Positions 18,352-27,200 are shown, counted from the first letter of the stretch. The stretch is 64,000 nucleotides of DNA from Gottfriedia solisilvae (GCF_002128405.1 NZ_NETJ01000002.1:310001-374000); one strand, 5' to 3'. Notes: generated from the sequence alone by a model not told the origin. Made by a program: numbers and translations.

Positions 18352-18978
18352 ATGAATGTTTATCAATTACCATTAGGTCCTCTACAAACAAATTGCTATA
18401 TTGTTAGTAATGATGTAAAAGAAGCTGTTATTTTTGATCCAGGTGAAGAAGCGGATATCATTTTTAATGTTATTGAAGAAAACAAATTAAAGCCATTAGC
18501 AATTCTTCTAACACATGCTCATTTTGATCATATTGGGGCTGTAGATGAAGTGCGTGATGAATATAATATACCCGTTTATATCCATAAATATGAAGCTGAT
18601 TGGTTAACAGATGGCCAAAAAAATGGTTCAGCATCTTTTTTAAGAAATCAAACGATATTTGCTCGTGAAGCAGATCATGTAATTGAAAAAGAAGGCAAAA
18701 TGGAATTTGGTCAATTTACATTTTCAGTTTTTGAAACGCCAGGACATTCTCCAGGAAGTATATCTTTTTATAATAAGGAACTGAGAACAGTATTTTCTGG
18801 TGATGCACTTTTCCAAAGAAGTATTGGTCGAACGGATTTAACTGGTGGTGACCACGAGCTATTAATTAAAAGTATTAAAAGTAAACTATTGTCTCTACCA
18901 GACGATGTTGTTGTTTGTAGTGGCCATGGACCTACAACGACAATTGGAGAAGAGAAAAAACATAATCCATTTTTCTAA
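18352..18978 (+). CDS. yqgX: Metallo-beta-lactamase fold hydrolase (YqgX, glyoxalase II-like)
   Basis: A 208-residue zinc hydrolase. It has the binuclear metal motif THAHFDHIGA (HxHxDH), a further metal His in ETPGHSPGS, Asp in SGDALFQRSIGR, and His in SGHGPTT. The family includes glyoxalase II and related thioester hydrolases; the B. subtilis homologue is also implicated in bacillithiol-dependent detoxification, an inference here. ATG 18352 has CAGGGT upstream and starts the typical sequence MNVYQLPLGPLQTNCYIV. It ends ten bases before the methyltransferase gene, so the two form an operon. Confidence 0.9.
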   Translation: MNVYQLPLGPLQTNCYIVSNDVKEAVIFDPGEEADIIFNVIEENKLKPLAILLTHAHFDHIGAVDEVRDEYNIPVYIHKYEADWLTDGQKNGSASFLRNQTIFAREADHVIEKEGKMEFGQFTFSVFETPGHSPGSISFYNKELRTVFSGDALFQRSIGRTDLTGGDHELLIKSIKSKLLSLPDDVVVCSGHGPTTTIGEEKKHNPFF

Positions 18979-18987
18979 GGGAATAAT

Positions 18988-20118
18988 ATGAAAAATATAA
19001 TTTTAAATGCCATTCAAAAGAGTGAAAAAAATTACATTACATATGAAGAGTTCATTTCACTTTGTTTGTATCATTCAGATAAGGGCTATTATCAAAGATC
19101 AGATACAAAAATTGGTAGAAAAGGCGATTTTTATACAACGAGCTCAGTAGGGACAGTTTATGGCGAAGTAATTGCCTCAGTTTTTTGTCGCTTGATAAAA
19201 AATGAGGTAATTGATCCAATTTTTGTTGAAGTTGGTGCCGGAAATGGTCGTTTTGCTAACTCTTTTTTAACTTATTGCCAAAAAAATGAACCAACAATTT
19301 ATGCTAATTTAGAATATAGAATCGTAGATGAAAGTAAATATCATCGTTCATTACAAATGAAAACATTAGCGGAACATACAAATGTAAATTACTATGCAAG
19401 CATTTCAGACCTGAGTAAAATACAAAACGGTATGATCTTTTCAAATGAGCTTTTTGATGCTCTACCCGTGAGAGTCGTTGAATTTTGCCAAAACAAATGG
19501 CTAGAGGTTGTCATTTCCTATAATGAATCTTATGAATTAATTGAGAAATTTATAGAGATTGAAAATGATACGTTTTTCGAATTTCTTAAGCATCATCATT
19601 TTTCTGGAAAACATGGACAAAGGGTTGAAGTTCCTGTTGCAATGGAATCAGTGTTTAAAGGATTAAATGAAGTACTTGACCATGGAATCATCATGACTGT
19701 TGATTATGGTTTTACAAGAGAGGAATGGAATGTTCCTCATCGAGTGAAAGGAAGCTTGAGGGGCTATTACCAGCATGAAATGAAAACAAATGTGTTTGAA
19801 TTTTTAGGTGAAATGGATTTAACCACACATATTCATTGGGATGAACTAAGAAGGCTTGCAGAGATGAATCATCTAGAAAATTTATACTTTAATTCTCAAA
19901 GACAAGCACTTTTAGATTTTGGTATATTAAATTGGCTTGTACAACATGCAGCAACGAATCCATTTTCAGATGAATATAAACATAATCGAGCAATTCAATC
20001 ATTAATTATGCCAGGTGGTATAAGTGATTCGTTTCAATTATTGTTACAGATCAAAGGATTTTCTGAAACAAAAAAATTAAAAACGAGAGAATGTCTTACA
20101 ATAAATGAGTACAAATAA
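18988..20118 (+). CDS. Class I SAM-dependent methyltransferase, MidA/NDUFAF7-like (COG1565)
   Basis: A 376-residue protein. It opens with YITYEEFISLCLYHSDKGYY, the typical N-terminus of this family, followed by GRKGDFYTTSSVG and the SAM-binding glycine motif VEVGAGNGRF. A DEL-type segment SNELFDALPVRV follows. The mitochondrial relatives methylate a complex I arginine; the bacterial substrate is not known. It is probably co-transcribed with yqgX (nine-base gap, RBS AAGGGAAT) and followed by a bidirectional terminator shared with yqgY. Confidence 0.82.
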   Translation: MKNIILNAIQKSEKNYITYEEFISLCLYHSDKGYYQRSDTKIGRKGDFYTTSSVGTVYGEVIASVFCRLIKNEVIDPIFVEVGAGNGRFANSFLTYCQKNEPTIYANLEYRIVDESKYHRSLQMKTLAEHTNVNYYASISDLSKIQNGMIFSNELFDALPVRVVEFCQNKWLEVVISYNESYELIEKFIEIENDTFFEFLKHHHFSGKHGQRVEVPVAMESVFKGLNEVLDHGIIMTVDYGFTREEWNVPHRVKGSLRGYYQHEMKTNVFEFLGEMDLTTHIHWDELRRLAEMNHLENLYFNSQRQALLDFGILNWLVQHAATNPFSDEYKHNRAIQSLIMPGGISDSFQLLLQIKGFSETKKLKTRECLTINEYK

Positions 20119-20147
20119 AAAAACCAGTCAAATGACTGGTTTTATTT
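20117..20147. terminator. Bidirectional terminator between the methyltransferase gene and yqgY
   Basis: AAACCAGTCA pairs with TGACTGGTTT with A/T-runs on both sides, placed between converging genes. Confidence 0.85.
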
Positions 20148-20148
20148 A

Positions 20149-20391
20149 TTACTCACCAAAGCTTGGTACTAATAAGAAAGTACTATAATATGTAAATCCT
20201 ACAAAGAACACAGTTAAGTATGCGCCAAAGATATAGATGTACATACGCTCAGAAAGCTTTAGATAGCCTAATACTACGAAAAATGCTGTTTGTACTGCAA
20301 AAATTAATGCAGCAGCAGTCATATGACCAACTAAGAACATTACCGCAAATATAGCTGTCCAGAATCCTAGAACGCGAAACATACGATCCAT
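20149..20391 (-). CDS. yqgY: YqgY-like membrane protein (DUF2626)
   Basis: An 80-residue protein starting MDRMFRVLGFWTAIFAVMFL with three hydrophobic helices and a short polar C-terminus. It matches DUF2626, represented by yqgY next to yqgX in B. subtilis. The ATG at 20391 is chosen because GGGGGGAT lies before it; the frame could open five codons earlier, but that start lies in the RBS itself. Function unknown. Confidence 0.85.
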   Translation of the reverse strand: MDRMFRVLGFWTAIFAVMFLVGHMTAAALIFAVQTAFFVVLGYLKLSERMYIYIFGAYLTVFFVGFTYYSTFLLVPSFGE

Positions 20392-20445
20392 TCTAAATCC
20401 CCCCATAAATAATTTCTACCCATTCATTATTATAAAATAAGAAAG

Positions 20446-20478
20446 TTACAATTGTAAACAACGTATTACTACAATTGT
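20446..20478. promoter_or_regulatory. Pair of ACAATTGT palindromes
   Basis: TTACAATTGTAA (20446-20457, a 12-bp palindrome) and ACAATTGT (20471-20478) are spaced 23 bp apart, just upstream of yqgY. This looks like a dimeric regulator site covering the yqgY promoter. The rest of the 336-bp gap up to the GntR gene is AT-rich, with a duplicated ATGATATAA at 20661-20680 near the likely -10 of that gene, and nothing else I can name. Confidence 0.35.
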
Positions 20479-20727
20479 TGAATGTATTTAGAAGTAAATA
20501 ATATTCTTATCTGTATTATTTTCGTTCATTTGTAAAATTCTATACATATTGGTATAAGAAAAAGTCATTTGATTAAAAAAATTTTTTAGTGGCATTTGAT
20601 ATAATGTCTAGCCTACTAGCGTAAATATTTTGGTGAAAGCTCCATTTTCTTCATATCTCTATGATATAATATGATATAAAGATAAAAGAATATTTAATTA
20701 AGTTGTTATTTTGAATGGGGTATAATA

Positions 20728-21390
20728 ATGAATATCGAAAAAGAGTATTCTCAAGCAGAAAAAGCTTATGAAATTTTAGAAAACATGATCGTATCGTTAG
20801 AATTAGAACCGGGCCAAATCATCACAGAAAATGAAATAAGTAAAAAACTAAATATTGGACGAATGCCGATAAGAGAAGCATTAAAAAAATTAGAGTCTGT
20901 AAATATGGTTGTCATTTTACCTAGAAAAGGCATCATGGTTAAAGAAATTACGGTTGAGGAAATGTTACAGCAGTTAGAAGTACGAAGAGTACTTGAAAAA
21001 CTCATCGTTGAACGTGCGACAAAGTTTATGAATGAAGAAGAGAAAAAAAGACTCTTAGAAATAGCCGATGCATTTGAAAAAGCGACAATTGAAAAAAATG
21101 CTTTAGATTCAGTACAATACGACGGAATGTTTAATAGCTTAATTAGTAAAGCATCAAGAAATCCGTATGCTGCAAATGCAATTACTCCTTTACATGTTTC
21201 AGCTAGAAGATTTTATTATTTTAACTACCATATTGATGAAGAGTTAACAAAGTTAATCAATATGGCTCATATCGAATTGATTAGAATTATGGTTACTGGC
21301 GATGTGGAAAAAGCTTTAAAACAGCTAAAAGTTTTATTTGAATGTACAAAAAGATCAACAGATTTAAGATTAAACTTGTTTCTTAACTAA
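20728..21390 (+). CDS. GntR family transcriptional regulator (FadR/FCD type)
   Basis: A 220-residue DNA-binding protein. The N-terminal winged helix (about residues 8-75) has LEPGQIITENEISKKLNIGR and MPIREALKKLES, the GntR recognition region. The C-terminal part is helical and of FCD type (EVRRVLEKLIVERA), though the metal-binding histidines are not all obvious. Target and ligand are unknown; no metabolic operon is adjacent, and comG is the next gene downstream behind a terminator. It probably acts elsewhere or on its own promoter. It has an ATG start, but no AGGAGG is clearly seen. Confidence 0.82.
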   Translation: MNIEKEYSQAEKAYEILENMIVSLELEPGQIITENEISKKLNIGRMPIREALKKLESVNMVVILPRKGIMVKEITVEEMLQQLEVRRVLEKLIVERATKFMNEEEKKRLLEIADAFEKATIEKNALDSVQYDGMFNSLISKASRNPYAANAITPLHVSARRFYYFNYHIDEELTKLINMAHIELIRIMVTGDVEKALKQLKVLFECTKRSTDLRLNLFLN

Positions 21391-21401
21391 TAATATTAAT
21401 T

Positions 21402-21442
21402 AACAATGAATTTGTTCTGTCTGTGCTAATTCATTGTTTTTT
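21402..21442 (+). terminator. Intrinsic terminator of the GntR gene
   Basis: AACAATGAAT pairs with ATTCATTGTT, followed by a T-run. Confidence 0.85.
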
Positions 21443-21604
21443 ATTTTGCCTAATTACAATTAGGATATTTCTATAAAGGTGAACACTAGAGTGCTACTTT
21501 TTCTGAGGTATTCCTACTTGGCTTTAACTATTTAAATTGTGATTTTCAAGTTTTATCGTAAATTATTTTAAAAAGTAACTTTAACTGATTAAAATATTTG
21601 TACT

Positions 21605-21673
21605 AAAAATAAGTTTTCTAATTAAATATCCAATTTTAACGATTTGTGTCATTTTGCCATTTCAATTTATAAT
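21605..21673 (+). promoter_or_regulatory. comG promoter region with ComK-box-like AT boxes
   Basis: A perfect AAAA-N5-TTTT box lies at 21605-21617. Seven bases later a second box with one mismatch, AATA-N5-TTTT, lies at 21625-21637. ComK binds two such boxes; the spacing here is one base less than the common 8-bp arrangement. A perfect -10, TATAAT, sits at 21668-21673, and comGA starts 27 bp later. ComK control of comG is well known in B. subtilis; here it is inferred. I see nothing else in 21445-21600. Confidence 0.6.
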
Positions 21674-21699
21674 TTGTTTAATTGAAAGGAGAATGGTAA

Positions 21700-22761
21700 A
21701 TGAACTCAGTTGAACAAATTGTCGAAGAACTTTTAAAAAAAGCTTGTCTCTTTGGTGCATCCGATATCCATTTGTTGCCTAAGTATTCAAATGTTGAAGT
21801 GTTATTTCGTATAGATGGGGATATCAAATTAATTCAACGAATTGATCGCGAAAAAGCAAAAAGAATGATTATGCATTTAAAATTTCTTGGTAGTATGGAT
21901 ATTGGCGAAAGAAGAATTCCACAAACCGGCATCCATGTTGTGAATATTAATAACATCCTATTATCTCTTCGTTTAGCAACCTTGCCTTCTATTTCTGATG
22001 AATCAATGGTTATTAGAATTCATCCCCAACAAAAAATTACACCATTAGAAAAACTCTCATTATTTCCTTCAACTACTAGAAAACTCCTATCACTTCTTCA
22101 TCACTCTCACGGACTTATGCTCTTTACTGGACCAACTGGTTGTGGAAAAACAACGACTCTTTATTCCCTTTTACATGCAGCGAGAAAGGATTTTACTAGA
22201 AATATTATTACAATTGAAGATCCAGTTGAACGTAAATCTGAGGAATACTTTCAAGTGCAGATCAATGAAAAAGCCGGACTAACATACTCATCGGGATTAA
22301 AAGCGATTTTAAGATCTGATCCTGATATTGTGATGGTAGGAGAAATTAGAGATGAAGAGACAGCTAAAATTGCAGTTAGGGCTGCTTTAACTGGTCATCT
22401 AGTTTTAACAACGATTCATTCCAAAAATACAAAAGGTGCTTTATATCGAATGATAGAACTTGGTATCCCGAAAGAAGAATTGTTTCAGTCAATAGTGGCA
22501 ATTGTTTCTCAACGGTTAGTACAAATAAAGTGTCGTTTCTGTGAGAATGAATGCCAACCAAATTGCTTGGCAAATCGCAAAAATAGGAGATTAGGAGTTT
22601 ACGAGCTACTGTACGGGCAAGCTTTAAATGCTGTAACGAATGAAATAAAAGGTCTACCTGAGGAGTATAAAATATCTACAATTAACGATGAATTAATTAA
22701 AGGTTATGCACTTGGTTATATAGACTATAAATCATTAGATAGAAGCTTACTTTATGGTTAA
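21700..22761 (+). CDS. comGA: Competence pseudopilus assembly ATPase ComGA
   Basis: A PilB/GspE-type traffic ATPase that powers assembly of the transformation pseudopilus at the membrane. Its 353 residues include Walker A GPTGCGKTT (144-152), the Asp box IITIEDPVE, Walker B in ILRSDPDIVMVGEIRDEE and the His box LVLTTIHSK. The C-terminal CRFCENECQPNC cluster has four cysteines and may bind zinc, as in GspE relatives. First gene of the comG operon; RBS AAAGGAG nine bases before ATG. Confidence 0.95.
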   Translation: MNSVEQIVEELLKKACLFGASDIHLLPKYSNVEVLFRIDGDIKLIQRIDREKAKRMIMHLKFLGSMDIGERRIPQTGIHVVNINNILLSLRLATLPSISDESMVIRIHPQQKITPLEKLSLFPSTTRKLLSLLHHSHGLMLFTGPTGCGKTTTLYSLLHAARKDFTRNIITIEDPVERKSEEYFQVQINEKAGLTYSSGLKAILRSDPDIVMVGEIRDEETAKIAVRAALTGHLVLTTIHSKNTKGALYRMIELGIPKEELFQSIVAIVSQRLVQIKCRFCENECQPNCLANRKNRRLGVYELLYGQALNAVTNEIKGLPEEYKISTINDELIKGYALGYIDYKSLDRSLLYG

Positions 22762-23797
22762 CAGAATTTCAAAAAAGAATCTCTCATTGGTAGAACAGGC
22801 TCGGCTCCTCAAGATATTAGGTGAATTAATACTAAAAGGCTATCCATTAATACAAGCTATTGAATTTTTATCTATACAATTTCCAACTTCATATAGAAAT
22901 ACAATTCTTAATTCTAGGCATTTATTGATAAATGGTCATTCATTTATTGAATTTGCAAAATCTATGAGGTTACATCCAGATGTAATTGTATATTTATACT
23001 TTGCTGAAAAACATGGAGATTTATCATTTGCTCTAAGAGAAGGCAGTTTTATGTTATTGAAGAAAATTCAACATAGAGCTTACTTACGAAAAGTAATGGG
23101 ATATCCGATCTGTCTTTTACTTTTTTTACTTTTCATACTCATCATTTTTCAAATATTTATTATCCCTCAATATGAAATACTATTTTCTACATTCCAAACT
23201 GATCATCATTCATTCTCCTATATATACCTTCAAGTCATTAAACGTTTACCAATCATTGTTTGTCTGATTTTTGTAATCGGTTTGATTCTTTTCATTTCAT
23301 ATTTTCTATCGTTAAAAAAATTAAATCCAATACGCCAAATGGAGAAATTAATTAGAGTCCCCTTATTTAAACAATTTCTACTCGCAATAAACACCTATGA
23401 ATTTTCAATGCAATTAAGTGTTTTATTACATGCTGGCTTTTCAATTGCAGAAGCATTAAAGATTATGCAAAACAATGATAGTAGAACTTTTATCAAAACA
23501 AAATCCAAATTTTTATATAATCAAATTCGAAATGGTGAAGTATTACAAAGAATTCTAATGAATGATCAAACATTCCATCGGGATTTAAATTTAGTAATAG
23601 ATCACGGAATGAATAACAGTACACTAGCTGTAGAGCTTGGAGACTATGCCGATTTTTTAAAGACGTCATTGGAAGAACACTTCCATCGCTCACTTAGATT
23701 TATACAACCTATTATTTTTATAATTATAGCCTCGAGCATTTTATCAATTTATGTGGCAATTTTATTTCCGATGTTTCAATTAATGAATAGTTTTTAG
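22754..23797 (+). CDS. comGB: Competence pseudopilus membrane platform protein ComGB
   Basis: A PilC/GspF-family polytopic membrane protein, 347 residues, which anchors ComGA and guides pilin assembly. Membrane helices lie near residues 118-138, 165-185 and at the C-terminus (about 322-342), with duplicated GspF domains around them. It overlaps comGA by eight bases, indicating translational coupling. Confidence 0.92.
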   Translation: MVNRISKKNLSLVEQARLLKILGELILKGYPLIQAIEFLSIQFPTSYRNTILNSRHLLINGHSFIEFAKSMRLHPDVIVYLYFAEKHGDLSFALREGSFMLLKKIQHRAYLRKVMGYPICLLLFLLFILIIFQIFIIPQYEILFSTFQTDHHSFSYIYLQVIKRLPIIVCLIFVIGLILFISYFLSLKKLNPIRQMEKLIRVPLFKQFLLAINTYEFSMQLSVLLHAGFSIAEALKIMQNNDSRTFIKTKSKFLYNQIRNGEVLQRILMNDQTFHRDLNLVIDHGMNNSTLAVELGDYADFLKTSLEEHFHRSLRFIQPIIFIIIASSILSIYVAILFPMFQLMNSF

Positions 23798-23807
23798 GAG
23801 GAAAGAA

Positions 23808-24104
23808 ATGGATGAAAAGGGATTTACTCTAATAGAAATGCTTGTTGTTTTATTAATCATTTCTATCTTGTTATTACTAGTCATACCGAATATCGGTAAA
23901 CAACAAGCTTCGATTCAGACCAAAGGTTGTTCTGCATTACAAAAAATGGTGCAATCAAGCGTAGAAGCATATCGATTAGATCATGAAAAATTACCAGAAA
24001 GCTTACAAGAATTAAAGGACGAGGGTTATATAACAACTTATAAATGTAAAAATAATTCAGACTTAACTTATGAAAAAAATTCTGGCATTGTATCTATACC
24101 TTAA
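23808..24104 (+). CDS. comGC: Major pseudopilin ComGC
   Basis: The main subunit of the transformation pseudopilus. A 98-residue prepilin with a very short leader MDEKG, the ComC peptidase site before FTLIEMLVVLLIIS, and the following hydrophobic helix. Two cysteines (in KGCSALQ and YKCKNN) could form the intramolecular disulfide known for ComGC. RBS TAGGAGGAAAG eight bases upstream. Confidence 0.95.
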   Translation: MDEKGFTLIEMLVVLLIISILLLLVIPNIGKQQASIQTKGCSALQKMVQSSVEAYRLDHEKLPESLQELKDEGYITTYKCKNNSDLTYEKNSGIVSIP

Positions 24105-24543
24105 AAACTTTCAAAAAAACTCAGATGGTTTTACCCTTGTAGAGTTGTTAGTAGTCCTTTCAATTATAATGTTATTAATGGTATTTCCAATCATACAAGT
24201 TAAAAAAATAGAAGAGGAACAAAAAATCATCTTATTTTTACAAATGCTACAAAATGATATTTTCCTCGCGCAAAGAAATGCAGCAGTGCATCAGCTCCCC
24301 ACAAGAATTATCTTTTCTAATGGAAGTTATATCATCGAAGACAATTTACTGAATCCTCCTATTTTGAAGCGAACATTTGATTCAGAGCTAATCATTACCT
24401 ATTTATCACTTAAAGCCCCATTAAGATTTAACCTAGATGGAAATATTTCGACTTCAGGAACAATTTCTATCACGTATAAAAATAGTAAATATATCGTTAC
24501 GTTTTATTTAGGAAGTGGTCGATTTACATATGTTAAAAAATGA
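24070..24543 (+). CDS. comGD: Minor pseudopilin ComGD
   Basis: A 157-residue type IV-like prepilin. A leader of about 20 residues ends in NSDG, then FTLVELLVVLSIIMLL. The ATG at 24070 lies inside the end of comGC (35-base overlap) and has no clear RBS, so it probably relies on coupling; a shorter start nearer the cleavage site is possible, but no ATG is in frame there. Confidence 0.88.
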   Translation: MKKILALYLYLKNFQKNSDGFTLVELLVVLSIIMLLMVFPIIQVKKIEEEQKIILFLQMLQNDIFLAQRNAAVHQLPTRIIFSNGSYIIEDNLLNPPILKRTFDSELIITYLSLKAPLRFNLDGNISTSGTISITYKNSKYIVTFYLGSGRFTYVKK

Positions 24544-24862
24544 AAGAGGATTTTCATTTTATGAGGCAATCATTTCATTAAATATATTAATTATTTTTTG
24601 TGTGATCATCGTACCTTCAATCACACTTTTATTACAGAAAAAGGAACAAGCAATCAAGATGAAAAATGCAGAAGATATATTAACTGATTCAGTACATTCT
24701 TATTATCTAAATAGAGAAGAATTTAATACAAATGCGATCGTAAGAAACGGTGTTTTCTTTTCAATAAACGTAAATCAAAAAATACATGCAGAAAGGGAGA
24801 TTTGTGTTAGTTGGTATGAACGCTCAAAGGAAAGAGAAATCTGTGAGGACATTTCAGAATGA
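24530..24862 (+). CDS. comGE: Minor pseudopilin ComGE
   Basis: A 110-residue prepilin. MLKNERG precedes FSFYEAIISLNILIIF, a variant of the pilin helix with Glu at position five. ATG 24530 follows AGGAAGTGG; a GTG five codons earlier is the alternative. It overlaps comGD by 14 bases. Order within the operon supports the name more than sequence. Confidence 0.82.
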   Translation: MLKNERGFSFYEAIISLNILIIFCVIIVPSITLLLQKKEQAIKMKNAEDILTDSVHSYYLNREEFNTNAIVRNGVFFSINVNQKIHAEREICVSWYERSKEREICEDISE

Positions 24863-25277
24863 AAATGGTTTTACCTTAATCGAATCGTTATTATCGTTAG
24901 TAATATTCATGGTGATCATTTCAATCACTACTTCAAGTTTAAGTGCATTTGTAAAGCGAAATCATAAACAGGGTTCATTAAATCATTTAGAATGGGATAA
25001 CTTTATTAATGAAATTCAAGAAGAAGCTAATACAAGTAGTAATCAAACGGTTTATTCAGAATTGCTCATTTTTGAAAATTCATATGAAGTACCGAGTAGT
25101 TATCAAAAATATGGTGACATCGTTAGAAGACAAGTACTAGGAGTAGGCCATGAAATTGTTTTACAAAATATAAGTAAGATTATATTTAAAAAAAATGGAA
25201 AAAATCAAATAACTGTTAAGGTAGTTGATTTAAATGGTAATATTTTTGAAAAAAATATACGACTATTTATCAATTGA
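24843..25277 (+). CDS. comGF: Minor pseudopilin ComGF
   Basis: A prepilin with NENG before FTLIESLLSLVIFMVIIS. The start is uncertain. GTG 24843 gives a nine-residue leader and has AAAGGA 11 bases upstream. GTG 24804 and ATG 24816 would lengthen the leader and overlap comGE further. The soluble part has the ComGF-like VRRQVLGVGHEIVL stretch. Confidence 0.82.
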   Translation: MRTFQNENGFTLIESLLSLVIFMVIISITTSSLSAFVKRNHKQGSLNHLEWDNFINEIQEEANTSSNQTVYSELLIFENSYEVPSSYQKYGDIVRRQVLGVGHEIVLQNISKIIFKKNGKNQITVKVVDLNGNIFEKNIRLFIN

Positions 25278-25647
25278 AAAAAAGTTAAATGAAAGTGGAG
25301 TTTATTTACCTTATACCGTGTTAATTGTAAACTTACTAATCGTATTTTTTCTCATACAAATTGATATTATTCATTCTTATAACTCATTCATTCAACTGAG
25401 TCGTACCCATAATAAACTAGAACGTACATATGCCCATGCTATTTACGATTTGAAAATTGGAAATATTCCACTTCAATCTAATGTTGTAAAGTATTATAAT
25501 GATACAAAAATTATATGGGATATTAAAGCGACAACTAGTGATGAATTTTTCATTAAACTAACTAGTAGTAATTCGAGAATTAAAAAGCATGTAGTACAAT
25601 TTAAATATAAAAAAAATGAAAATCAAATATCAGGCTGGATTGATTAA
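25234..25647 (+). CDS. comGG: ComGG-like last gene of the comG operon
   Basis: A 137-residue protein with one membrane helix (about 26-44) preceded by ESGVYLPYTVLIVN, which resembles the ComGG N-terminus. It lacks the FTxxE pilin signature, as does B. subtilis ComGG. It overlaps comGF by 44 bases and ends 13 bases before aroK. The assignment rests mainly on order and layout. Confidence 0.75.
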   Translation: MVIFLKKIYDYLSIEKKLNESGVYLPYTVLIVNLLIVFFLIQIDIIHSYNSFIQLSRTHNKLERTYAHAIYDLKIGNIPLQSNVVKYYNDTKIIWDIKATTSDEFFIKLTSSNSRIKKHVVQFKYKKNENQISGWID

Positions 25648-25660
25648 GTCGGAGGAGAAT

Positions 25661-26164
25661 ATGAAATCAATTTATTTAGTAGGATTTATGGGTTGTGGTA
25701 AAACAACAGTTGGTAAAAAATTAGCAACAGCTTTGAATTGTCAGTTCATTGATTTAGATGAAGAAATCGTTTCACATACAGGTAAAAGTATACCAACGAT
25801 ATTCGAAGAGAAGGGTGAAAATGGTTTTCGTAAAATAGAGTCCGAAGTTTTAAAAAAGGTATCGAATGAAGATTCAATTATTTCAACAGGTGGTGGAATC
25901 GTTACCCGTCCAGAAAATATAGTATTCATGAAACAAAATGGAATTTTATTCTATTTAGAAACAACAATTGAAACGTTATATAAAAGAATTCATCAGGATT
26001 CAAATCGCCCTAACGCTGTAAACCGATCAATAGAAGAGTTAAATACCTTATTCATAAGTCGAAAATCCTTTTATGAAAAAGCTGATTTCACCGTTTCAGT
26101 TACTGAAAAGTCATCAAAGGATGTTTCCGTAGAAATCATTAACTGTTTAAATTCACTTCGATGA
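25661..26164 (+). CDS. aroK: Shikimate kinase
   Basis: Phosphorylates shikimate at the 3-OH in aromatic amino acid synthesis. From ATG 25661 (RBS GGAGGAG) it has 167 residues: Walker A GFMGCGKTTVG, the shikimate-binding Asp/Arg in FIDLDEEI and FRKIESEV, the STGGGIV motif and the lid region with NRPNAVNR. It follows comGG closely and may be read from the comG transcript as well as its own promoter. Confidence 0.93.
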   Translation: MKSIYLVGFMGCGKTTVGKKLATALNCQFIDLDEEIVSHTGKSIPTIFEEKGENGFRKIESEVLKKVSNEDSIISTGGGIVTRPENIVFMKQNGILFYLETTIETLYKRIHQDSNRPNAVNRSIEELNTLFISRKSFYEKADFTVSVTEKSSKDVSVEIINCLNSLR

Positions 26165-26206
26165 GGAGATAGTAGAAGTAAGTGAATAGAAAGCTAGGTG
26201 ATTAGT

Positions 26207-26410
26207 TTGAAGACTAATGATTATGTTAAATATATGACTGAGCAGTTTATGAATTATATCGATCAACCAAAAGAGAAGCGTGAAATGATGAAACATGAAA
26301 AGGAAGAAAATAAAGAATCTTTTTCAACAAATATGTTCGGTATGCTTCCATTGAGCTTTGCACTATACATGAAGAAAATTCAAAGTCGAAAAAATAAGAA
26401 GAGTATGTAA
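26207..26410 (+). CDS. yqzE: YqzE family protein
   Basis: A 67-residue protein with NDYVKYMTEQFMNYIDQPKE, the conserved N-terminal block of YqzE. A Lys/Glu-rich stretch and a short hydrophobic segment (MFGMLPLSFALYMKK) follow. In B. subtilis yqzE also follows the comG operon and is ComK-controlled. TTG 26207 with AGGTG seven bases upstream is preferred over GTG 26198. Function unknown. Confidence 0.85.
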   Translation: MKTNDYVKYMTEQFMNYIDQPKEKREMMKHEKEENKESFSTNMFGMLPLSFALYMKKIQSRKNKKSM

Positions 26411-26476
26411 AAAAAGCTGATTTCTAAGCTAATAAAATTCTAAGTACAAAGTAAGTATAAAAATTAAGAAATTTAG

Positions 26477-26509
26477 AAGACTGAATCTTATATGATTTGG
26501 TCTTTTTTA
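26477..26509 (+). terminator. Intrinsic terminator after yqzE
   Basis: AAGACTGAATC pairs with GATTTGGTCTT (two G-T pairs), followed by a T-run. Confidence 0.7.
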
Positions 26510-26671
26510 TTATGAAGTAAACCTATTCTCTTTTTTGAAATTAGCTTATATTTTTATATTTATGAAGTATAATGTTGATTTTCTTATTGAATTAAATGGC
26601 ATGTTAATTGAATCAAGTAATATTTGGATAAGAAAGATATAAGTAGAAAAGTTAATACAAGGAGTGATTTT

Positions 26672-26860
26672 TTGGAGAAAAATATTTGGGATGTAGATTT
26701 TTTAAAACAAGTAGTAAAAAGACTTTGCAAAATAAACATTATAAACATTATTTCCCCTCAGAAACCTAAATATGATATCATCGAGAAAGTAATGGTTATT
26801 AAGAACGATTTAAAAGATGGCGTAGACTTAGATTGTTTTAATATGTTAAACCTTATTTAA
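26672..26860 (+). CDS. Hypothetical small protein, 62 aa
   Basis: I do not recognise this ORF. TTG 26672 has AAGGAGTG eight bases upstream, and a -10-like TATAAT lies near 26567. The product is basic, with one cysteine pair separated by about 35 residues (RLCKI and LDCFN) and no membrane helix. The sequence after the stop shows no clear continuation in other frames. It may be a short gene or the remnant of a longer one. Confidence 0.45.
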   Translation: MEKNIWDVDFLKQVVKRLCKINIINIISPQKPKYDIIEKVMVIKNDLKDGVDLDCFNMLNLI

Positions 26861-27040
26861 CGAACAATTGGACCTTTAGAAGAGAGCTGAAGAAACAAGA
26901 AATAAAATTATTGAGGCTAATGCAGAGTGTCAAGGCATTTTATTTTGATTTTAGCAATGAAATGAATACCATTTGGCGATGAATTATATTATATTTGTTG
27001 AATAGATTCTCTTTAAAGTCAAGAAAAGTAGGTGAACAAA

Positions 27041-27190
27041 GTGGGAAAATATCAATTAGATTACAAAGGTCAGTTAGCTGTGACAAAGTTTCATGAAAAA
27101 CAAACGCCTGCCAAAGTTGATAAAAAGAAGCAACTTGAAAAAATGCGTGCAGAGTATTTGAAAAACAAGCAAAATAAAACAGATAAATAA
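27041..27190 (+). CDS. Hypothetical small basic protein, 49 aa
   Basis: GTG 27041 with AGGTGA upstream encodes a 49-residue, very Lys-rich protein (begins MGKYQLDYKGQLAVTKFHEK). It is followed eleven bases later by a good terminator, so it looks like a complete transcription unit. It has no cysteine or membrane helix. I do not recognise the family. The composition would suit an RNA- or DNA-associated or spore-core peptide, but that is only a guess. Confidence 0.65.
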   Translation: MGKYQLDYKGQLAVTKFHEKQTPAKVDKKKQLEKMRAEYLKNKQNKTDK

Positions 27191-27200
27191 TATTAATGAA

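Noticed and set aside
20661-20680. Tandem ATGATATAA as a possible repeat element
   Set aside because: Two ten-base copies in AT-rich promoter DNA are too short to be more than a doubled -10-like sequence.
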